The notes: a model not told the origin generated them from the letters alone. A stretch of 64,000 nt of DNA from Agrobacterium larrymoorei (GCF_030819275.1 NZ_JAUTBL010000001.1:62001-126000), one strand, 5' to 3'; numbered from the stretch's first letter, positions 26,725 through 36,152 are shown. Numbers and translations are program-made.

Positions 26725-28347
26725 TCAGGCTGTCTTGAGGGCGACACGCTCTTGCGATTGCTCCTCGGGCAAATTCCGCATTCCCCAACCACCGCCACCG
26801 GGGGTCTCCACTATCACGGTTTCACCCGGCGCCAGCGTCACGGACCCCTTACCGGCCAGGGCTTTGATATTGCCTTGCCCGTCCCGAACGGAGTTTTGTC
26901 CGGTTGCTCCCGATGCGCCTCCGTGAAGGCCATAGGGTCCTGTCAGCCGCCGGTCGGATTGCAGCGAAACACGCGCCTCGTGATCGATAGCGGTGATGGC
27001 GCGGATCAGTCCTTCGCCACCGACATGATACCCGTCTCCTCCAGAGCCCTCACGAAGCTCGTAACGTTCGATGCGCAGAGGATAGCTGATCTCGAGCGCT
27101 TCCACAGGCGTGTTGAGCGTATTCGACATATTGGCATGGACACCGTGCATGCCGTTGCCGTAGGGCCGCCCGCCCTGCCCCCCGCCTATCGTTTCGATGT
27201 AGGTGTAGGGACGTGCATTTCTAGGGTCGCGCCCGCCAATGCCAATAAGGTTCATCGTACCCTGGCTGGCAGCGGCAATGCGCTCCGGCGCGATCTGAGC
27301 GAATGCGCGAAGCACGGTATCGGCCACGCGCTGCGTCGTCTCCGTATTGCCGGCGCAGACCGCAGCAGGTGCGCGCGCATCGAGAAAAGAGCCATGCGGA
27401 ATGCGGATCTCGACAGGGCGCAGCACACCGGCATTTGGAGGAAGCGTGGCATCGGTCAGAATCTTGATGGCATAGAACACTGCCGAATGGGTCATAGGCT
27501 TTACCGCATTGACATTGCCGCGCCGCTGCGGTGCGGTACCCTCAAAATCGAACACAAGGCCGTCAGGAGAGACCTCGACCGCCACTTTGATGAGGACCCT
27601 TTCCGGGCTCGAACCATCATCGTCCAGCCAATCCTCCGCTTCGTATCGTCCCGGAGGAAGTTCGGCCAGGCGCTTCAGCATGCGCCGTTCCGAATAAGCC
27701 AGAATGGCGGACAGGCCTTCCTTCAGACCATCAACGCCAAACCGCGCCGCAAGCTCTTTGATGCGGGTTTCCCCCACGCGCAACGCCGCCAGTTGAGCAT
27801 TAAGATCGCCGCGCCGCTCTTCCGGCGTGCGGACATTTGCAAGCACCATTCGCAGGATACCGCTCTGCTCCACACCGCTCTCGTAAAGCAGTACAGGCGG
27901 AATGATGAGGCCTTCCTGATAGATCTCGATTGAACTGCCAGGCATCGAGCCGGGCTCCATCCCGCCCACATCCGAATGATGTGCACGGCTGGCCACATGC
28001 GCAACCAGCAAGCCGTCCGCGAAGACTGGTGCAATCAGCGTAATGTCGGGCAGATGCGCACCGGCGATGAAGGGATCGTTGACGATAACGACATCGCCCT
28101 CCTTCAACGGCGGCAACTCGGCCAGCGTGGGGCCAACAGCCTTCAGCATCGACCCCAGATGAACGGGAACGTGTTCCGCCTGCGCAACAAGCTCCGCATC
28201 GGCGTTGAAGATGGCGCAGGACGCGTCCATGCGCTCCTTGATATTGGGAGAAAAGGCGGTGCATTTGAGAACGACGCCCATTTCCTGTGCGGACGCCTCC
28301 AATGCGTTGCGCAGCACTTCAAGACGGATAGGATCAAAACTGCTCAT
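26725..28347 (-). CDS. hyuB: Hydantoinase B/oxoprolinase family protein (pair 1)
   Basis: A 540-residue HyuB-type subunit. It opens with FDPIRLEVLRNALEASAQEM and has SPNIKERMDASCAIFNADAE, the metal-site-like VVIVNDPFIAGAHLPDITLI and HHSDVGGMEPGSMPGSS, and the C-terminal GGDGYHVGGEGLIRAI. Together with HyuA it forms the ATP-dependent ring-opening enzyme (5-oxoprolinase, N-methylhydantoinase or acetone-carboxylase-like). Its start overlaps the hyuA stop by ATGA. With the downstream oxidase and SDR, N-methylhydantoin or a similar cyclic ureide is plausible but not shown. Confidence 0.94.
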   Translation of the reverse strand: MSSFDPIRLEVLRNALEASAQEMGVVLKCTAFSPNIKERMDASCAIFNADAELVAQAEHVPVHLGSMLKAVGPTLAELPPLKEGDVVIVNDPFIAGAHLPDITLIAPVFADGLLVAHVASRAHHSDVGGMEPGSMPGSSIEIYQEGLIIPPVLLYESGVEQSGILRMVLANVRTPEERRGDLNAQLAALRVGETRIKELAARFGVDGLKEGLSAILAYSERRMLKRLAELPPGRYEAEDWLDDDGSSPERVLIKVAVEVSPDGLVFDFEGTAPQRRGNVNAVKPMTHSAVFYAIKILTDATLPPNAGVLRPVEIRIPHGSFLDARAPAAVCAGNTETTQRVADTVLRAFAQIAPERIAAASQGTMNLIGIGGRDPRNARPYTYIETIGGGQGGRPYGNGMHGVHANMSNTLNTPVEALEISYPLRIERYELREGSGGDGYHVGGEGLIRAITAIDHEARVSLQSDRRLTGPYGLHGGASGATGQNSVRDGQGNIKALAGKGSVTLAPGETVIVETPGGGGWGMRNLPEEQSQERVALKTA

Positions 28348-30437
28348 GCTGCTACCTCAATGATCAGGCTGCCGGATGTGTCAACGGTCAATCGATCACC
28401 CGGATAAAGGACGGTGGTGGAGGAGACTTCTTCAATGATGGCCGGACCAAGGATGACGTTGCCTGCCTTGAGCTTGTCGCGATCATAGACAGACGCTGTG
28501 TGAAAAGCGCCCTTGGTCCCGGTATCGCCCGGCTCATAATAAACCTGCCTATCGCCGGTGCGTGCATCGTCCGACGGGACAGGCCCACCCTCCTCCAGTT
28601 CAGGCAACACAGGCGTATCGATACGGCCAATGCCGGTGACACCGAACCCCGCAATCTCGATGGCCGCCTTCTGATCAGCGTGACCGAAACGGGCGCGGTG
28701 AGCAGCATGGAAGCGTTCAGGCAGTGCCGTCCACCAATCCGCTCCCCGTGGATCAACCGTAACAGGCAACTCGAACGACTGACCCTGATAACGCATATCG
28801 ATGCGAACTTCCATCTCGCGGCGATCCTGTGCGACGCCATCGTGATCGAGATGCGCATCTGCCCGGTCCGTTAGCCGTTTGATCCGAGCTTCCGCTTCGG
28901 TCTTCGTCATCGCGTCATAAGCAACGACATGCGTCTCGACAAAATCATGACGCAGATCCGAGATCAACTGACCGAGAGCACACAGTATGCCTGGCGTGGG
29001 CGGGACCATCACACGCGGCATCTTTAACTCACGAGCAACGGGGCTGCCATGCATCGGGCCAGCACCGCCAAAGGGTACGAGCGCGAAATCGCGAGGATCA
29101 TAACCGCGTTCGACAGACACCACGCGGATGCCGCGCACGATATTGGCATGGGCGACCCTCAATATTCCCGCCGCTGCCTCGTAGACGTCGAGGCCAAGCG
29201 GCTTGGCAATGACATTGTCTATCGCACTCAATGCGCCGTCCAGATCAAGCGTCATCGTGCCGCCGAGCCTCGATTCCGGTGAGAAACGTCCGAGCACCAG
29301 ATTGGCATCCGTCACCGTGGGCAAGGTCGCGCCGCGACGATAACACACAGGCCCAGGCACGGCTTCGGCGCTCATCGGGCCCGCCCGCAACGCGCCACCA
29401 TCGTCGATCCATGCGATGGAGCCACCGCCTGCACCGATGGCGTTGATATCGATGACCGGCAGCCGGATCGGCACCGTCTCCAGGCTTGCCGAACGGGTGA
29501 TCTCCGGCCGTCCCGCGCGGATAAGGCTGATGTCGGTGGAGGTTCCGCCAATATCCATGGTGATGATGTCGGGAACGCCAGCCAAAGTCGCAACATGAGC
29601 ACTGGCAACGACGCCGCCGGCAGGACCGGAAAGAACCGTGTGAACCGGTTTCAGGCGTGCGCCCTCTAGGCTCATCAATCCGCCCGCTGCATCCATAACC
29701 ATGACCGGCCGGTCTGCTCCGAGTCCAAGGCCTTCCTTCTCATCCTGTAACATGCCGGAAAGTGAGGAAAGGTAGCGGTTCATCACCGGGCGGAGATAAG
29801 CGTTAAGGACGGCGGTCGAACCACGCTCATATTCACGGAATTCGGCATTGACCTCGACAGAGGCAGAAATTGCGACGTCTGGGAGCATTTCCGTCAGAAT
29901 GTCGCGTGCCCGCAATTCGTGGGCGGCATTCGCGTAGGAGTGGAGGAAGAGGATGGCCACAGCCTCGACACCCGCGGCCTTCATCGCCTCACCCGCCGCC
30001 CGCACATCGCTCTCGTCCAGGGGCTGCAATTCTTCGCCTGTGGGCAGAATGCGACCGCGCGCGGTGAAACAAAGCTCCCGCGGCACGAGCGGCTCCGGCT
30101 TCACCTTGGTAAGATCGAACAGTGTTGGACGGTTCTGCCGCCCGATTTCGAGCATATCGCGAAAGCCGTGATTGGTGAGAAAGGCTGTCTTCGCCCCATT
30201 GCGCTGAATAACCGCATTGGTCGCGGTCGTCATACCATGACCGACATAGGCTACATCTTCGCCTCTTGCACCTTGAAGACCCAGCGCCTTGCGCAGACCC
30301 TCCAAGGTACCCAACGCTCGGTTCACGGGCGTCGTCGAAACCTTAGAGACGGTGATCGTCCTCGTTTTCTCATCATAGGCAATGCTGTCGGTGAACGTTC
30401 CACCGACATCGGAAGCAACGCGAATATGTGGGGTCAT
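28344..30437 (-). CDS. hyuA: Hydantoinase/oxoprolinase A subunit (pair 1)
   Basis: A 697-residue ASKHA-fold ATPase subunit. The phosphate loop is VASDVGGTFTDSIAYDE at the N terminus, followed by YVGHGMTTATNAVIQRNGAK and DMLEIGRQNRPTLFDL. The second nucleotide motif is DIITMDIGGTSTDISL at about 287-302. The length is that of N-methylhydantoinase A. It activates the ring amide by ATP-dependent phosphorylation. It is the first gene of the hyuA-hyuB-SDR-oxidase operon and is divergent from the TetR gene at 30600, with a 162-base regulatory gap. Confidence 0.94.
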   Translation of the reverse strand: MTPHIRVASDVGGTFTDSIAYDEKTRTITVSKVSTTPVNRALGTLEGLRKALGLQGARGEDVAYVGHGMTTATNAVIQRNGAKTAFLTNHGFRDMLEIGRQNRPTLFDLTKVKPEPLVPRELCFTARGRILPTGEELQPLDESDVRAAGEAMKAAGVEAVAILFLHSYANAAHELRARDILTEMLPDVAISASVEVNAEFREYERGSTAVLNAYLRPVMNRYLSSLSGMLQDEKEGLGLGADRPVMVMDAAGGLMSLEGARLKPVHTVLSGPAGGVVASAHVATLAGVPDIITMDIGGTSTDISLIRAGRPEITRSASLETVPIRLPVIDINAIGAGGGSIAWIDDGGALRAGPMSAEAVPGPVCYRRGATLPTVTDANLVLGRFSPESRLGGTMTLDLDGALSAIDNVIAKPLGLDVYEAAAGILRVAHANIVRGIRVVSVERGYDPRDFALVPFGGAGPMHGSPVARELKMPRVMVPPTPGILCALGQLISDLRHDFVETHVVAYDAMTKTEAEARIKRLTDRADAHLDHDGVAQDRREMEVRIDMRYQGQSFELPVTVDPRGADWWTALPERFHAAHRARFGHADQKAAIEIAGFGVTGIGRIDTPVLPELEEGGPVPSDDARTGDRQVYYEPGDTGTKGAFHTASVYDRDKLKAGNVILGPAIIEEVSSTTVLYPGDRLTVDTSGSLIIEVAA

Positions 30438-30456
30438 GACCAGCCCTCGTGCAACA

Positions 30457-30472
30457 GTAACGTTTCCGTTAC
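30457..30472. promoter_or_regulatory. Probable TetR operator in the hyuA-tetR gap
   Basis: GTAACGTTTCCGTTAC has perfect 6-bp arms (GTAACG/CGTTAC) around a 4-base spacer. It lies 20 bases upstream of hyuA, close to its transcription start. Inverted repeats of this size between a divergent tetR gene and its target are the usual TetR-family operator layout. Binding is inferred. Confidence 0.65.
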
Positions 30473-30493
30473 AAAATCAGAAGTGTTCAGCGG

Positions 30494-30508
30494 TGTAAAG
30501 CGCTTTTA
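30494..30508. promoter_or_regulatory. Second palindrome in the hyuA-tetR gap
   Basis: GTAAAGCGCTTTTAC contains the perfect core AAAGCGCTTT with nearly symmetrical flanks. It is 22 bases beyond the first palindrome toward tetR. It may be a second operator or a catabolite-control site; its sequence differs from the first. Confidence 0.4.
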
Positions 30509-30599
30509 CCCCGCACGTTTCAAAATTCATTTTCCAGTTACGAAGATGTCCATGCGACGGAAAAAGATGATATAGACCAGCCCTCAAAGGACCGAGTGC

Positions 30600-31277
30600 A
30601 TGGACAGCGACGAACCTCAAACTCAAGGATCGAATAAGGCGCCATACGGAGCGCATGCCGCCCGAACTTTGCGCACACGCAAAGCAATTCTTGCCGCGGC
30701 AGCAGGCGAGTTTGTGGCGCACGGGCTCGAAGGCGCGAATATGGAGGCGATCGCCAACGCCGCAGGTGTGAACAAGGCGCTGATCTACCGCCACTTTTCT
30801 CGTAAGGAACTGTTGTTCCGCCACGTCCTGGAAGATGCCTACAGGGCAATGCGTGACGCTGAAGAGGCGCTGGACATGCCGGCAGATCCGGTGGCAGCGC
30901 TTGACTGCCTGACGGCCTTCACCTTCGACTATTATTGCAACAATCAATCCTTCCTGACGCTGGTCGGTATTGAAAACCTGCATGGGGGCGAAAACATTCG
31001 CGAATCTGAACGAGACATCGTGCATGCAGAAAATATTTCGCGCATGGTCGCCGGCATCTTGCAAAGAGGCGAGAATGCCGAGCTCTTCAGACCTGGCCTG
31101 GACCCGGTCGAACTTTGGCTTTCCATTTCCAATCTCTGCTGGGCGACGGTGTCCACGGTTCACACAATCCGCTTTACCTTCGAACGCGATGTTCTGGCCG
31201 AGCCAGCGCGCAGCGCGCGCCTTGCCCATATCCAGGAAATGGTACGGCGTTACGCCTTGTTGCCGAACCACTTGTAA
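30600..31277 (+). CDS. TetR/AcrR family regulator
   Basis: A 225-residue regulator. The N-terminal helix-turn-helix at about 24-70 reads RKAILAAAAGEFVAHGLEGA and NAAGVNKALIYRHFSRKEL, a textbook TetR head. The rest is a helical ligand domain with a pair of aromatic-rich helices. It is divergent from the hyuA-hyuB-SDR-oxidase operon and probably represses it. Its last 28 bases overlap the end of the IclR gene on the other strand. The ligand is not predictable. Confidence 0.94.
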   Translation: MDSDEPQTQGSNKAPYGAHAARTLRTRKAILAAAAGEFVAHGLEGANMEAIANAAGVNKALIYRHFSRKELLFRHVLEDAYRAMRDAEEALDMPADPVAALDCLTAFTFDYYCNNQSFLTLVGIENLHGGENIRESERDIVHAENISRMVAGILQRGENAELFRPGLDPVELWLSISNLCWATVSTVHTIRFTFERDVLAEPARSARLAHIQEMVRRYALLPNHL

Positions 31278-32014
31278 GGAAGCGACTCTGTCATCAGCGC
31301 GATGCAGCGTTGAACCTCTTCGTCCGATACGCTGTTGGCCAGCGCCAGCAGCGACACGCCGGTTTCGCCATAGCGATTGTCGCCAGGCGCCGGGGCGAAA
31401 GCCAGAGTCCAGACCTCGTATCCTGCCGCCTTGCGTGTGCCGATCACGTATCCTTTCTCCAGGAACATCTCGATTTCCGAACGGATTGTATCGATGTCGA
31501 GCTTCCACATCTCGTAGTGTGGCGCATTGATCTCGAGTATCCGTTCGCGGGATTCCTTGTCGAGCCGCGCGATCATACAGACGCCCGCATGACCAATGCC
31601 AAGTGGAAGACGCCCGCCTACCCCAGACAGGAGAGGTTGAACCGGAGCAGCACTCAGTTGAAAATCGAGGCAGACCGACTCGAAACCCGAACGCGCCATT
31701 AGAAAGCTCGATATGCCGGTACCAGCGGTGACCGAAATCAGTGCGGGCCGAAAAAGATCCACCAGATCGCCGATACCCGGCACTCTCTGTGCTAAGGCGT
31801 AGATGGCATTTCCCAACCGGTAATTGCCACGACGCCCACTTTGTTCGACGAAGCCGTAATGGGAAAGCCCCGTCAACGCGCGATGAACGGCCGATTTGGC
31901 GTCGCCGATCGCTTCGGCGATTTCTGCAAGGCTCATGCCTGCGCGGCCTCCATTGCCCAGCGCCAGCAATATTTCGGCTCCCCGTTCGACATTGCTGGAA
32001 GACTGCTTTGCCAT
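31250..32014 (-). CDS. IclR family regulator
   Basis: A 254-residue regulator. The winged helix-turn-helix lies at about residues 8-70 (SLAEIAEAIGDAKSAVHRAL) and the GAF-like effector domain follows (about 90-250), with LGIGHAGVCMIA and PAPGDNRYGETGVSLLALAN. IclR proteins control aromatic, hydantoin and amino acid catabolism. It lies downstream of the second hyuA-hyuB pair in the same direction, separated by a terminator. Candidate operators of the form TTCCRATA-WTC-RGA occur in its own promoter and at 36094 and 36153. Confidence 0.93.
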   Translation of the reverse strand: MAKQSSSNVERGAEILLALGNGGRAGMSLAEIAEAIGDAKSAVHRALTGLSHYGFVEQSGRRGNYRLGNAIYALAQRVPGIGDLVDLFRPALISVTAGTGISSFLMARSGFESVCLDFQLSAAPVQPLLSGVGGRLPLGIGHAGVCMIARLDKESRERILEINAPHYEMWKLDIDTIRSEIEMFLEKGYVIGTRKAAGYEVWTLAFAPAPGDNRYGETGVSLLALANSVSDEEVQRCIALMTESLPYKWFGNKA

Positions 32015-32053
32015 TCCGTTCCTCGATCTCCAGTGAATATAACATGGACCAAA

Positions 32054-32068
32054 ATCCGATTATTGGAA
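32054..32068 (-). promoter_or_regulatory. Candidate IclR site in the iclR promoter
   Basis: On the minus strand this reads TTCCAATAATCGGAT, 40 bases upstream of the IclR start. It shares TTCCAATA and the TC-GA part with the repeats at 36094 and 36153, and has partial dyad symmetry (TTCC/GGA). An autoregulatory site is the simplest reading. Confidence 0.45.
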
Positions 32069-32133
32069 CCGATACGGAAGTGAGATGCGACAGTCAAGCA
32101 CAACAATGGGTTGCGCAACTTCGTATTCTGCTG

Positions 32134-32169
32134 AAAAAAGACCCGGGTCTCGGCTACCGAGAGCCCGGG
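32134..32169 (-). terminator. Rho-independent terminator after hyuB (pair 2)
   Basis: On the minus strand a strong hairpin (CCCGGGCTCTCGG / CCGAGACCCGGG with one bulged base and a short loop) is followed by TTTTTT at 32139-32134. It begins 13 bases after the hyuB stop and ends the hyuA-hyuB pair 2 transcript before the IclR promoter. Confidence 0.9.
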
Positions 32170-32181
32170 CCAGGTGGGAAA

Positions 32182-33834
32182 TCAAATGCTCTTAGCGAGC
32201 CGCGCATTTTCGAGCGGAACACGTCCATCACGTAGATCGGCGGCGGCAGATGCAGAATCCCGTCTCTCTGGGTCACCGTATCCGCCAGCCCCAGGCGTTA
32301 TGATCTCCAGAATATCTCCCTTGTAGATATCGCCCGCACCGTTCACCAAACGCTCGGGAGCGCCTACAATGGTGAAGGAGCCGTTGGCGCCTGGGAGGCC
32401 ACCATTCAGACCCCATGGACGCGAGACGAAGCGTGAGCCACCGACCGATACGCGGCAGTCAGCCTCTGCTCGATAGACCCTTCGCAAACCCATGCCACCA
32501 CGGAATTCACCTGCGCCGCCGGAACCATCGACCAGTTCGTAGGCCATCAAGGTCAGCGGATATTCGGTTTCAAGCGACTCGAGCGGCAGATTGGACGTGT
32601 TCGTCATGTGCACATGCACACCGTCGAGCCCGTCCTTGTTGTGTCGCGCTCCGAACCCACCGCCGATCGTTTCGAGATAGACCCAGAGACTACCGTCAGG
32701 GCGCGTGCCCGAAAAGCTTGCTACCGCCACCGAACCGTTGCAGGCTGCTGTAACGCGGTGCGGCACGACCTTTGCCAGCGCGCCATGAATAAGATCCACC
32801 ACCCGCTGGCATGCGGCAATACGTCCATCCACCGCCGCAGGATGCGCGCAATTCAGCAACGTTCCCTTTTCGGCAGTGACATGGATAGGCCTTGCAAGCC
32901 CCGCATTGGGCAGAACCGTGGGATCGACAACGGTCTTCACGGCGTAATACACGGTGGAAAGAAGGGCGGTGTAGACGACGTTCAACCCGGCACGGACCTG
33001 TGGCGGGCTGACGAAATCGAGATGCATCTCATCGCCTTTGACAACGATCGTGACGGAAAATTCAAGCTGTTCGCGCAGCGACTCGGCGTCGAACAGATCA
33101 GAAAACTGATAGGTGCCATCCGGGATGGAGGCGATGCCCGCCCTCATCTTGCGCTCTGCATAATCCATCAGTTCGCGACCTGCCGCGAGAACGGTCTCAG
33201 TCGAATACTTATCACACAGTTCCTTGAAACGTGTGACCCCAAGACGGTTTGCGGCCATCTGCGCACGCAGGTCCGACATGCGCTCATGCGGCACCTGGCA
33301 GTTCAGTAGAAATAGCTTCTGAATATCGTCCTGAAGTATTCCCTTGCGATAAAGCCGAACGGGAGGAATGCGGATTCCCTCCTGATAGATATGCGCATGC
33401 CCACGGTCGGCAAAGTCGGAGTGATGCGCCGTGTTGATTGCCCAGGCCGTCAGCTTACCGTCATGGAATATCGGTTCGGCCAGCACGATATCCGGCAAAT
33501 GCGTACCGCCGCCCTCATAGGCATCGTTACCGATGAACACGTCGCCGGGAGCGAGGCTCCCCGCGTCCACATGGTTCAGAATATAGGGGATGAAGCCGAT
33601 GAAGGACCCGAGATGCATGGGAATATGCTCTGCCTGGCAAAGCATATAACCGCTTGCATCGAAGAGTGCCGTGGAGCAATCGCGCCGTTCCTTGATATTG
33701 GTGGAGTAACTGGCCCGAACGAGAGCCTCGCCCATTTCTTCAACGGTGGAAGCGAATGCACTGCCGATCACCTCGACTGTGATGGGATTGAGGGATGGGG
33801 CGGTATTTTCGGCGATGGCAACCTTCGTCATCAC
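32182..33834 (-). CDS. hyuB: Hydantoinase B/oxoprolinase family protein (pair 2)
   Basis: A 550-residue HyuB-type subunit paralogous to the one at 26725. It has NIKERRDCSTALFDASGYML, DVFIGNDAYEGGGTHLPDIV, INTAHHSDFADRGHAHIYQE and the C-terminal GGAGEFRGGMGLRRVYR. The conserved acidic/His positions seen in pair 1 are kept. It acts with the HyuA encoded upstream (ATGA overlap). A clear terminator follows. Sequence differences from pair 1 across most of the length suggest a different ring substrate. Confidence 0.94.
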   Translation of the reverse strand: MMTKVAIAENTAPSLNPITVEVIGSAFASTVEEMGEALVRASYSTNIKERRDCSTALFDASGYMLCQAEHIPMHLGSFIGFIPYILNHVDAGSLAPGDVFIGNDAYEGGGTHLPDIVLAEPIFHDGKLTAWAINTAHHSDFADRGHAHIYQEGIRIPPVRLYRKGILQDDIQKLFLLNCQVPHERMSDLRAQMAANRLGVTRFKELCDKYSTETVLAAGRELMDYAERKMRAGIASIPDGTYQFSDLFDAESLREQLEFSVTIVVKGDEMHLDFVSPPQVRAGLNVVYTALLSTVYYAVKTVVDPTVLPNAGLARPIHVTAEKGTLLNCAHPAAVDGRIAACQRVVDLIHGALAKVVPHRVTAACNGSVAVASFSGTRPDGSLWVYLETIGGGFGARHNKDGLDGVHVHMTNTSNLPLESLETEYPLTLMAYELVDGSGGAGEFRGGMGLRRVYRAEADCRVSVGGSRFVSRPWGLNGGLPGANGSFTIVGAPERLVNGAGDIYKGDILEIITPGAGGYGDPERRDSASAAADLRDGRVPLENARLAKSI

Positions 33835-35882
33835 TTCTCCTCCACGATAAGATTGAGGTAGGCGTCGACCTTTGCGGTATAGCCGACAGGCAAGACAGTG
33901 GTGGAATCCATCTGGTCGATAATCGCAGGGCCCGCCACGAGGTTGCCCGGCTTCAGCAGCTCACGATCGTAAAGCGTCGCCGGAGTGAAGCCACCTGCTT
34001 CCGCCATCCATACATCGCGCATGCCGGTGACAGCTTGGGATGAATCCTCACCCTCGATCGGGCGTGGTTTGAAGGCAGCTTTCTCGACCCGCCCGCTGGC
34101 GGCAAGGCGGTACGTAACGAGTTGAACCGGCTCTCCCTCCGCAACGAAGCCGTAAAGCTGGCGATGCGCCTGCTCGAAACGCTCATTGATCAACCGCAGA
34201 GTCTCGGCGTTAACTGGGCCGTCCGGTACCGCAACGGCAATCTCATAATTCTGTCCGGCGTAACGGCAATCCACCGTGCGGTTGACAATACGTGCGGCAG
34301 GAAGGATTTTTTCCCGCTCGAACCATGTATCCGCCCGCTCAGCGAGACCGGCATACAAGCCCGACAGCGTATCCACATCCACGTCATCAAGGCGATGCAG
34401 AACCGTCGCGGAAAAATCCGTCCTCAGATCGGTCATCAGCAGGCCGAGCGCGCAAAGGACGCCAGGCGTTTTCGGAACGACGATCCGCCTCATGCCAAGC
34501 TCACGCGCAAGGCGAACCGCATGCACGGGACCCGCACCACCAAAAGCAACGAGCGCATAATCACGGGGGTCATGGCCGCGCTGCACGGAAATCACGCGGA
34601 TTGCCTTCGCCATATTGGCGGTCACGATATCGAGAATGCCGTTGGCCGTCTCCAGAACGCCCATGCCCAGTTTATTTGCAAGCTTCTCAACGGCCTTGAC
34701 CGATAGCGAACGGTCGATCTTCATCCGGCCGTTGAGCAAATATTCGGGGTGCTGTGTTTGCAAAACAACATTGGCATCCGTTACCGTGGGCTCATCGTTT
34801 CCGAGCCCGTAGCAGGCGGGCCCTGGATTAGCTCCCGCCGAGCGCGGCCCAACCTTGAGATGGTTGCCAGAGTCGATATAGGCGATCGACCCGCCCCCCG
34901 CACCGACGGTGTGGATGTCGAGCATCGGCGCTTTGATCGGATAACCATGGACGACCGATTCATTGACGACCCGGCATTGACCATCCGCCAAAAGCGCCAC
35001 ATCTGAACTGGTGCCGCCCATATCGAAGGTGATGAGATTGTCGATCCCCGTCATGCGGCCGACCGCCTGCGCGGCAACGACACCCGTCGATGGGCCCGAC
35101 AGAACGGTACGAACAGGCATCTCCGCCGCGGCATCGAAGCTGATGACGCCACCATTCGACTGCGTCAATTGCGGCGCGACCACGATCCCCAAATCGGACA
35201 GCTTGCCGGACAGTGCCTTGACATAACCCTGCATCACAGGACCGAGATATGCATTGACGACCGTCGTCGATAGGCGTTCGAACTCACGAAATTCCGGAGC
35301 GATCCGGTGCGAGAACGAGTGAAAAGCCTCCGGAAACTCCTCCTTAAGAATGCGCGCTGCGATCTCCTCATGTTCGGCATGGCTGAAGGAATAGAGAAAG
35401 TTGATCGCAACAGCCTTCACGCCCGCCGCTTTTAGCGCCCGAACCGCTTCACGAAGACCCGCCTCATCGAGCGGCGTTTCTACCGTACCATCTGCCAGCA
35501 CGCGCTCGGTGATCCCGAAACGCAGGTGGCGTTCAACCAGTAGTTCCGGCTTGTCCGCCTGCAAATCGTAAAGATCTGGGCGCTTCTGGCGTCCAATCTC
35601 CAGCAGATCGCGAAAGCCGCCCGTCGTCAGAAGTCCTGTTTTTACACCTCTGCCTTGGATAAGCGCGTTCGTAGCAACCGTGGTTCCATGCCCCACATAC
35701 GACACTTCGCTCGCGTCGATCCCGACGCGCTCTATGCCGTCCGCCACGCCTTGCGTGATACCCCGGGAAGGATCGTCAGGCGTCGAAGACACCTTCCAGA
35801 TCATCAGCTCGCCAGTCTCGTCCTCGAACAGACATACGTCAGTGAAAGTCCCGCCTGAATCCACGCCCACTCGCCATGCCAT
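33831..35882 (-). CDS. hyuA: Hydantoinase/oxoprolinase A subunit (pair 2)
   Basis: A 683-residue ASKHA ATPase subunit with RVGVDSGGTFTDVCLFEDE at the N terminus, VGHGTTVATNALIQGRGVK, DLLEIGRQKRPDLYDLQ and NLITFDMGGTSSDVALL. The start at 35882 has AGGAG-type spacing (AAGGAGCGGGCC). It is the first gene of a two-gene operon transcribed away from the peptide-transporter operon at 36357. The long intervening gap holds paired promoters. As in pair 1, ATP-dependent opening of a cyclic amide is expected; the exact ring is unknown. Confidence 0.94.
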   Translation of the reverse strand: MAWRVGVDSGGTFTDVCLFEDETGELMIWKVSSTPDDPSRGITQGVADGIERVGIDASEVSYVGHGTTVATNALIQGRGVKTGLLTTGGFRDLLEIGRQKRPDLYDLQADKPELLVERHLRFGITERVLADGTVETPLDEAGLREAVRALKAAGVKAVAINFLYSFSHAEHEEIAARILKEEFPEAFHSFSHRIAPEFREFERLSTTVVNAYLGPVMQGYVKALSGKLSDLGIVVAPQLTQSNGGVISFDAAAEMPVRTVLSGPSTGVVAAQAVGRMTGIDNLITFDMGGTSSDVALLADGQCRVVNESVVHGYPIKAPMLDIHTVGAGGGSIAYIDSGNHLKVGPRSAGANPGPACYGLGNDEPTVTDANVVLQTQHPEYLLNGRMKIDRSLSVKAVEKLANKLGMGVLETANGILDIVTANMAKAIRVISVQRGHDPRDYALVAFGGAGPVHAVRLARELGMRRIVVPKTPGVLCALGLLMTDLRTDFSATVLHRLDDVDVDTLSGLYAGLAERADTWFEREKILPAARIVNRTVDCRYAGQNYEIAVAVPDGPVNAETLRLINERFEQAHRQLYGFVAEGEPVQLVTYRLAASGRVEKAAFKPRPIEGEDSSQAVTGMRDVWMAEAGGFTPATLYDRELLKPGNLVAGPAIIDQMDSTTVLPVGYTAKVDAYLNLIVEEK

Positions 35883-36050
35883 GGCCCGCTCCTTTTTTCG
35901 ATACGCGCCGCATAAGACGTCCTCTCAAGCCCATCTGCGCGGCATTGCAGGCAAGCGTCGGGGTTCCAGACGCAGAGCTAGACACTCCGCACATCCGGTC
36001 GATCAACGAATTTCGCCTGTAATTGAAGCCTAGGGCGCCCCCTGACGACT

Positions 36051-36070
36051 TGTCAATTCAAATTCCATTA
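36051..36070 (-). promoter_or_regulatory. Minus-strand promoter of hyuA-hyuB pair 2, with flanking element
   Basis: On the minus strand this reads TAATGGAATTTGAATTGACA: an 11-bp element directly before a TTGACA -35 box. A -10-like TAGGCT lies 18 bases further, near 36032-36027. The same 11-bp element precedes the opposite promoter. The rest of the gap from 35883 to 36356 holds the other promoter and two repeats; no gene is seen in it. Confidence 0.6.
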
Positions 36071-36093
36071 TTACGACCAAATAAAATGATTAG

Positions 36094-36112
36094 TTCCAAT
36101 ATTCAGAATAAA
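36094..36112 (+). promoter_or_regulatory. Direct repeat copy 1 in the hyuA/transporter gap
   Basis: TTCCAATATTCAGAATAAA. It matches the copy at 36153 at 15 of 19 positions and has partial dyad symmetry around ATATT. The two copies begin 59 bases apart and lie between the divergent promoters. An IclR-type regulator binding here is inferred from the similarity to the site before the iclR gene. Confidence 0.55.
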
Positions 36113-36152
36113 GGCCAAAGCATCACGAAATTTTGCCAATAAATCGATCTTA

